From: Trachythela sp. YZ-2020
Taxonomy: Eukaryota > Cnidaria > Anthozoa > Malacalcyonacea > Clavulariidae
Assembly: GCA_016169945.1 (NCBI GenBank)
Contig: JADLSH010000145.1
Coordinates: 3,347,501-3,411,500 of the forward strand
Direction: 5' to 3'
Length of the DNA stretch: 64,000 nt
The notes under the pieces were generated by a model. The model was not told the DNA's origin. It saw nothing but the letters and a program-made list of their open reading frames with translations, and ran no database searches. Positions 58,740 through 64,000 of this stretch are shown piece after piece. The position numbers were made by a program, and so were the translations under genes. The stretch's first letter is position 1, and each line of letters opens with the position of its first letter.

Positions 58740-61700
58740 ATTATTTGCTGGAAAAAAAATTAGTGTCGATGCCTGCCTAGCCTCCTCCGCAGGCATCTCT
58801 TGGATCCCCGGGGTAGGTTGCGTCCACTGATCTAATAATAGACTGGATATAGCTCCCCCATTTTTCCTCCCCCCCAGAATAAAGGAATACCGTATTGATT
58901 TCCGTGCATGATTCTCTGTTTCTTACACGCGGGTTGTTGCGAGACTTTCGAAAAGCGTAAAAAAAAGCTGACGAGCCGATAGGCGAGTATTTTTTAGCTT
59001 TACGAAAGTCGAGCAACATCCCAAGTGTAAGAAACAGAGAATCATGCACGGAAATCAATGCGGTATTTGTTTTATAAAATAACCACACAGAAATATAAAA
59101 AAAGGTTTATTAATATATTTGATGTACATTGCAATTCTCCCAAAAAACGTGAACAACAGCGTATACTGTTTTATGCTTTGTGCTTTCTGCTTGTACGCTA
59201 TCCACCAACTCGTCAACTTGTTTATCCGACTTTAAGACGAACCTCTGTTTACTTTTTTCGCCATTATTTTCTTTGTCAAAGTCAAAAGTTGAACTATTAT
59301 CGCCCGACATTTTTAAAATTTCAGGCGCGGGAAAATTTCCCGTGCATGATTCTCTCATCCTGCATGGGTATTGACCAATCAGCGCGCTCTATTTACTTCA
59401 GTTATTTTATAAAGCCTGATACTCAGGCTAAAATGAAGCCAAAATAATCAGCGCAAATCTACTTCCGGTTAATACCACTTTGCAGCGAAAACAATATGGA
59501 GTTGTATAGGGAAATGAGTCGGCGAGGCTGGTTTTTCACAATTTTGAGGCATTTCCAAGCGCTGGACTAAACCGTTCGTCTTGTAATGAAAAGAACAGAA
59601 TATTTTCTTACTTTTGGAGAGATACTTTTGTAGATTTCGATAAAAAAATCACCGCTAAAGACGTTTGACAAGTTGCATATGCGAAGTCCATTTTCGGCCA
59701 AAACTCTCTGCCAAGTGGTCTTTCATGCTGGCATTTTCGCTAAACAAATACTCTGGTTAGATAGAAACTCAAGTTGAATGGATTAAACGAAAGGTAAGCA
59801 ATGTATAATAAGCGTTTGTCTTTCTCAATCAAGCGAAAAAGTATAGAATATCGGTGTTGCTCTCGGGTTATGTTGTGCTATGCCTATATGAACATTTATA
59901 GCAACAATAGCTTCCTATCTATGTTGGCTAATTGCATTTTGTATCTCAGATTGGAGTTTTGGTTTTTGTTCTTGACCGAAAATACATTTAAATAATATAT
60001 AAATGGATTCGTTTCTAAAACAAGCTCTGTATCATTCATACTAAAATTGTAAAAAGGCCATGGGACATAGTTGTATGAGCTCAATCAAAATTTGATTTGC
60101 AAACTTTTAAATAGTTGTTGGTTCCTAAAGGAACTGGTTTTTTCTTCTTTCACATTGAGGAGACACAGTGAGCTTTCTACAGCAATCCAATACACTACTT
60201 CATTCCATTCCTATGTATTAAAGTGGATAGTTTCATCACTGCGATTCACTGGTGATTAAACAAGACAAGTTTATTCAACTTCTTTCTCACTTTGTTTTTA
60301 GAAACCACTTCCATGGCTGTTTTTCCAAGTTAGTAGAAGCGGACTTTACTATAACACTCTGATATAATCTTTATCAACTTGAATATGTGGTTATCATCAA
60401 CATATCAACTTGAATATGGTGGTTATCATCAGCTAAAACAATGGAAAAAGTGCCCTTTTCTAATAGAAGAGGTGCCCTTAAGACAAAGTGCCCCCCTAAC
60501 TTGAAGTTTCTTCCTATGCCTATGATACTCTGTCTAACACCAGATTATTCTACTTGTCAAGGGAAGCATTATGCACCTTTAATGGGTTAAGTAGTAGAAC
60601 TCTGTGCATTTTTTATGAAACATGAAGTAGCATGTCAACCATCTTGGTAGTTTTGAAATGACCTCAAAGAAGCCAAATTGCCAAGCACTAATATTTCATG
60701 ACCAGTATTTGTTACCAACAAGGAAATGCATGAGAACAACCAACAGAGCACACAAAACAACCAGTTGCAGTCTATGGTACTCTTATGTATGTGGGAAAGT
60801 TATATATTTCCACACTTAATTTGCATACATGTAATGTATACTTTATGGAAAAGGTCAACCTTTTGCCAACCCCACCCATGGCCTTCTCTCCCTTCTGCAA
60901 GAAACCCTGAAAATGTTAGACTATGGAATATTACAAGAGAGGAGAGCAGCTCACCAGAATTTACTAGGGGTCTTAATCTGGTGAGGGAAGACCATGGGCA
61001 TGGTACAGTAAAAAGATAATTATCAGTTTATCCATACTATGTTAAAACAACTAATTTTTATACAGCATCATTAAAAATGTGAGTCACGTAGCTAAATTCA
61101 TGTTCATATGATTACAAAATGTTCATCTACTTTGGAAAAGGAACAGAGAATTTATTGTTCAATGATACAGTCGCTTCAACAAGCCACTTTCTATAATACG
61201 GGACCTCTCTGTCATCACAGCGGTCAGCACCAGTGGATCAGAATGACATGTCTTAATAATGATTTCTAATTTCAATGTTTTAATGTCTATATAATAAAAA
61301 TTTCAAATGTGAGAATTGACTAGTCAACTTGGCATACACCATTTTAATATGGTGTATACTTGTGCTCCATACTACTCTCAGACTCTACTGGATTGCAAGT
61401 TTTCTACATAAAAACAGTTGAAGCAGTTTATAATGTGAATGATACAGAGCTTGTTTTAGAAACGAATCCATTTATATATTATTTAAATGTATTTTCGGTC
61501 AAGAACAAAAACCAAAACTCCAATCTGAGATACAAAATGCAATTAGCCAATATAGATATGAAGCTATTGTTGCCATAAATGTTCATATAGGCATAATAGC
61601 ACAACATAACCCGAGAGCAACACCGATATTCTATACTTTTTCGCTTGATTGAGAAAGACAAACGCTTATTATACATTGCTTACCTTTCGTTTAATCCATT

Positions 61701-62100
61701 CGACTTGAGTTTCTATCCAGCCAGAGTATTTGTTTAGCGAAAATGCCAGCATGAAAGACCACTTGGCAGAGAGTTTTGGCCGAAAATGGACTTCGCGTAT
61801 GCAACTTGTCAAACGTCTTTAGCGGTGATTTTTTACCGAAATCTACAAAAGTATCTCTCCAAAAGTAAGAAAATATCCTGTTCTTTTCATTACAAGACGA
61901 ACGGTTTAATCCAGCGTTTGGAAATGCCTCAAAATTGTGAAAAACCAGCCTCGCCGACTCATTTCCCTATACAACTCCATATTGTCTTCGCTGCAAAGTG
62001 GTAACCGGAAGTAGATTTGCGCTGATTATTTTGGCTTCATTTTTCATAGGTATAGAAGCTATATCCAGTCTATTATTAGATCAGTGGTTGCGTCAGGTAG
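58740..62100. repeat. Long inverted repeat, arms of about 600 bp, with a hairpin insertion in the left arm
   Basis: The left arm (59427-60040) and right arm (61435-62042) are inverted, near-identical copies with 1.4 kb between. A further outer segment (GATCTAATAATAGACTGGAT at about 58836 and its inverse near 62066) extends the symmetry, but on the left it is separated from the arm by about 570 bp of inserted DNA (58860-59427). The arms hold no open frame that looks like a transposase. Confidence 0.85.
58893..59066. repeat. Hairpin within the left-arm insertion
   Basis: CCGTATTGATTTCCGTGCAT / ATGCACGGAAATCAATGCGG and GATTCTCTGTTTCTTACAC / GTGTAAGAAACAGAGAATC are inverted around a GAAAGCGTAAAA/TTTACGAAAG tip. 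Part of the 58860-59427 insertion. Confidence 0.82.
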
Positions 62101-62850
62101 AAAGTCGTGGAGATGCCTGCCAAAACCCGACATGGTTGAGTCGTTTTGCGCATCTTGCTTGCGCAGCGATTTTTGTCGTCAGGGTAGGTACGTGGGGAGG
62201 ATTTTTAAATTCAAAATGGCGGATTGCATGGAGTGGAGAATTTATTTTATCTTTAAGTTCAGCTTTTTTGGACAATTTAAACATGTATAAAAGACTTGGT
62301 TGAGGTTTTAAAGGTTTTAGAATGTTTGTCGGTAATTTTTCGTGTACTGTATATGCATGCTATATATATTTGATGCTGTAAACGTTTAACAAGCATAAAG
62401 GTAGATTTGGTATGAAAACCATTAAATTTTCAATTGTAATTTTTTATGAATCACATAATTATATAGTTTGTGCCATATCTATTAAAAACTGTACTCAGTC
62501 TGTCTACTCTGATTGCTTCATATACATAGAAACCAATTCAAACCAGAAGGGGAATTTTCTATTTTTCTTTCTTTCTATTTGCATGGCAGGCACAATTTCT
62601 TAATATAGTATCATTTGCTATGTACAGTTTTTGGTTTCTAAGAAGATGGAAAGTGGGTTAATTCATTATTAAAATGAAAGTATCATAGTACAACTGTACA
62701 ACTCAATATAATGTATGCCTGATTTAGCATTAGAGGACAGTTTCCAAATGTAAGAAATGAGGACAAAATTGTGCTATCTACTGTAGGGCTCTTTCCGATG
62801 TAAGCATGTCCTCAAATATGGGTGTGTCTATATATCCCTAAATATCTTAA

Positions 62851-63080
62851 AATACTATAGATACTATAGATTCTATAGAGACTATAGATGCAAAAGACAC
62901 TATAGACACATAGATACTATAGAGACTCTATTTTGAACATAACAAACTTGACCTGTTGAATATCAATAACATTTGAGTCAGGAGGCAAGGTAAGCACTAG
63001 CAAGTAGCATATTGTCCTAAAACCTTTAGAGTTTAAATTTTGCTTCTCATAACTATCCTATATATATATATATATATAAT
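62851..63080. repeat. ACTATAGA short repeats and (TA)n microsatellite
   Basis: ACTATAGA-type units repeat irregularly at 62851-62935; a TA dinucleotide run follows at about 63060-63080. Confidence 0.75.
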
Positions 63081-64000
63081 TGTTACTCATATGAATGGGT
63101 CTGCCAACGTTTGACCAATACGTGCGCCGTGCGCGCGATTAACTGCCTTGCGTATTCCACTGTTGTCGTGAGGAATGCGTCTCGCTGAATACTTATATTA
63201 AACGGGTCTGTTCAAGCGTTTGGGTCAAATATAATAATTAGGAGCTATAGGATCATCGTAAAATATTGCAAGATGTAGGGAGAACTAAGGTCTTCGGCTT
63301 TCTTATAAAAACCTGACCTGTTTACAGTGTAATAATTATCAAGAATATGTGATAGCTGACTCTTGAACTCTAATAAATAGAGCTCTGCGTTATTGCGCGT
63401 TTATGTCTGAATTATATTCAACACTGATTTCTAGTTTTCTCTTTAGTTTCCCACAAATACAAATAAATACCAACGTATGGTTCGCTCAAACTATTGTAGA
63501 GTATAGATGTTTTTGAGCGATGCGTTTTACGATCGTAAAGTCTTGAAGGCGCAATGTTTGTTGTTGGAAATATAATACCCTCATATAGACTGAAGTATGT
63601 CGTATATTTTACATAGTGCGTGACGAATATCAGCATGATTTGTACGTTTCTCGTTCGTATTGCACTTGCATTTATCGTATCGTTTCCGTGATGCGTTATT
63701 GATCTGGTTAAAACACAAGTACGTAACTCAAAATGCGCAAGTATTTTAAGATGCACACAAGAAAATTGCACGCGTTTTGTCGGGTGACTTGGGTGACCGA
63801 GGAAGTGCAATTAAGTTTGTGACACCCCCAAAAAGCCAGGACGACGACGAAGAAACAGGCAGAGGCATATTTAACCTTGGCTCTGCCAGCCGTAGTAACT
63901 GTATACACCTCGTCCCAATGTGATTATTTGTCCCTAGTAGAATAGCAGATACATGTACGCTTAGCGTACCTATTTTTTGACATGCACTTAACATACTGTA
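63081..64000. other. Non-coding stretch to window end
   Basis: Overlapping minus-strand open frames (63418-63994) lack domains or splice context. Nothing recognised. Confidence 0.4.

Noticed and set aside
62093..62284. 63-residue minus-strand frame near the right arm of the inverted repeat
   Set aside because: No domain or splice evidence and it overlaps opposing frames; left unannotated.

Overview
This window is animal nuclear DNA. It is AT-rich, has introns with GT/AG borders, and is crowded with metazoan-type mobile elements: non-LTR retrotransposons, Penelope, hAT, PIF/Harbinger, Crypton-like, long hairpin MITEs. The mix of repeats and the presence of a giant RNF213-type gene suggest a marine invertebrate. 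I favour a cnidarian (anthozoan-like), but that placement is an impression from repeat types, not a proof.

Two intact-looking protein genes dominate. (1) On the minus strand, about 43.4 kb down to 21 kb, lies an RNF213 (mysterin)-like gene. Four or more exons can be followed: a lysine-rich N-terminal exon (43399-42950), a 1.4-kb stalk exon (40534-39141), a 140-bp exon (34941-34802) and one giant 11.86-kb exon (33763-21906). The last three join in phase. The giant exon keeps three Walker-type AAA+ sites. It has no RING finger and a reduced RZ finger without the cysteine known to be catalytic in human RNF213, and it carries an extra acidic, NLS-bearing insert. (2) On the plus strand, 48766-57003, three exons join in phase to encode a 352-residue protein with an N-terminal RING finger, a ubiquitin-like domain and a C-terminal TerD domain (the bacterial tellurite/stress-response fold). 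The two genes are divergent and their start codons are about 5.4 kb apart. That gap holds a Penelope-like relic, a hairpin element and a truncated Crypton-like gene.

Layout: 1-1541 truncated LINE; 1791-2056 minisatellite; 2935-3370 small MITE-like repeats; 3413-3770 isolated Gly/Asn/Ser/Tyr-rich terminal exon resembling hnRNP A/B/D tails; 3.9-9.2 kb no recognised gene; 9.2-11 kb hairpin element, broken mobile-element DNA polymerase B, LINE piece; 11.6-16.1 kb tandem repeat, TIR elements, LINE piece, hAT element holding a LINE ORF1 piece; 16.8-19.5 kb split Harbinger transposase; 21-43.4 kb RNF213-like gene with TE-filled introns; 43.4-45.6 kb Penelope relic and Crypton-like gene; 48.8-57.2 kb RING-Ubl-TerD gene, whose first intron holds a 291-bp direct repeat, a LINE relic and two retrozyme-like insertions; 58.1 kb second Crypton-like fragment; 58.8-62.1 kb long inverted repeat; the rest shows no recognised gene.

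Both main genes are linked to ubiquitin biology and, by family knowledge, to stress or anti-microbial responses. Whether they act together is inference only. Most of the remaining sequence is decayed mobile DNA, much of it nested.
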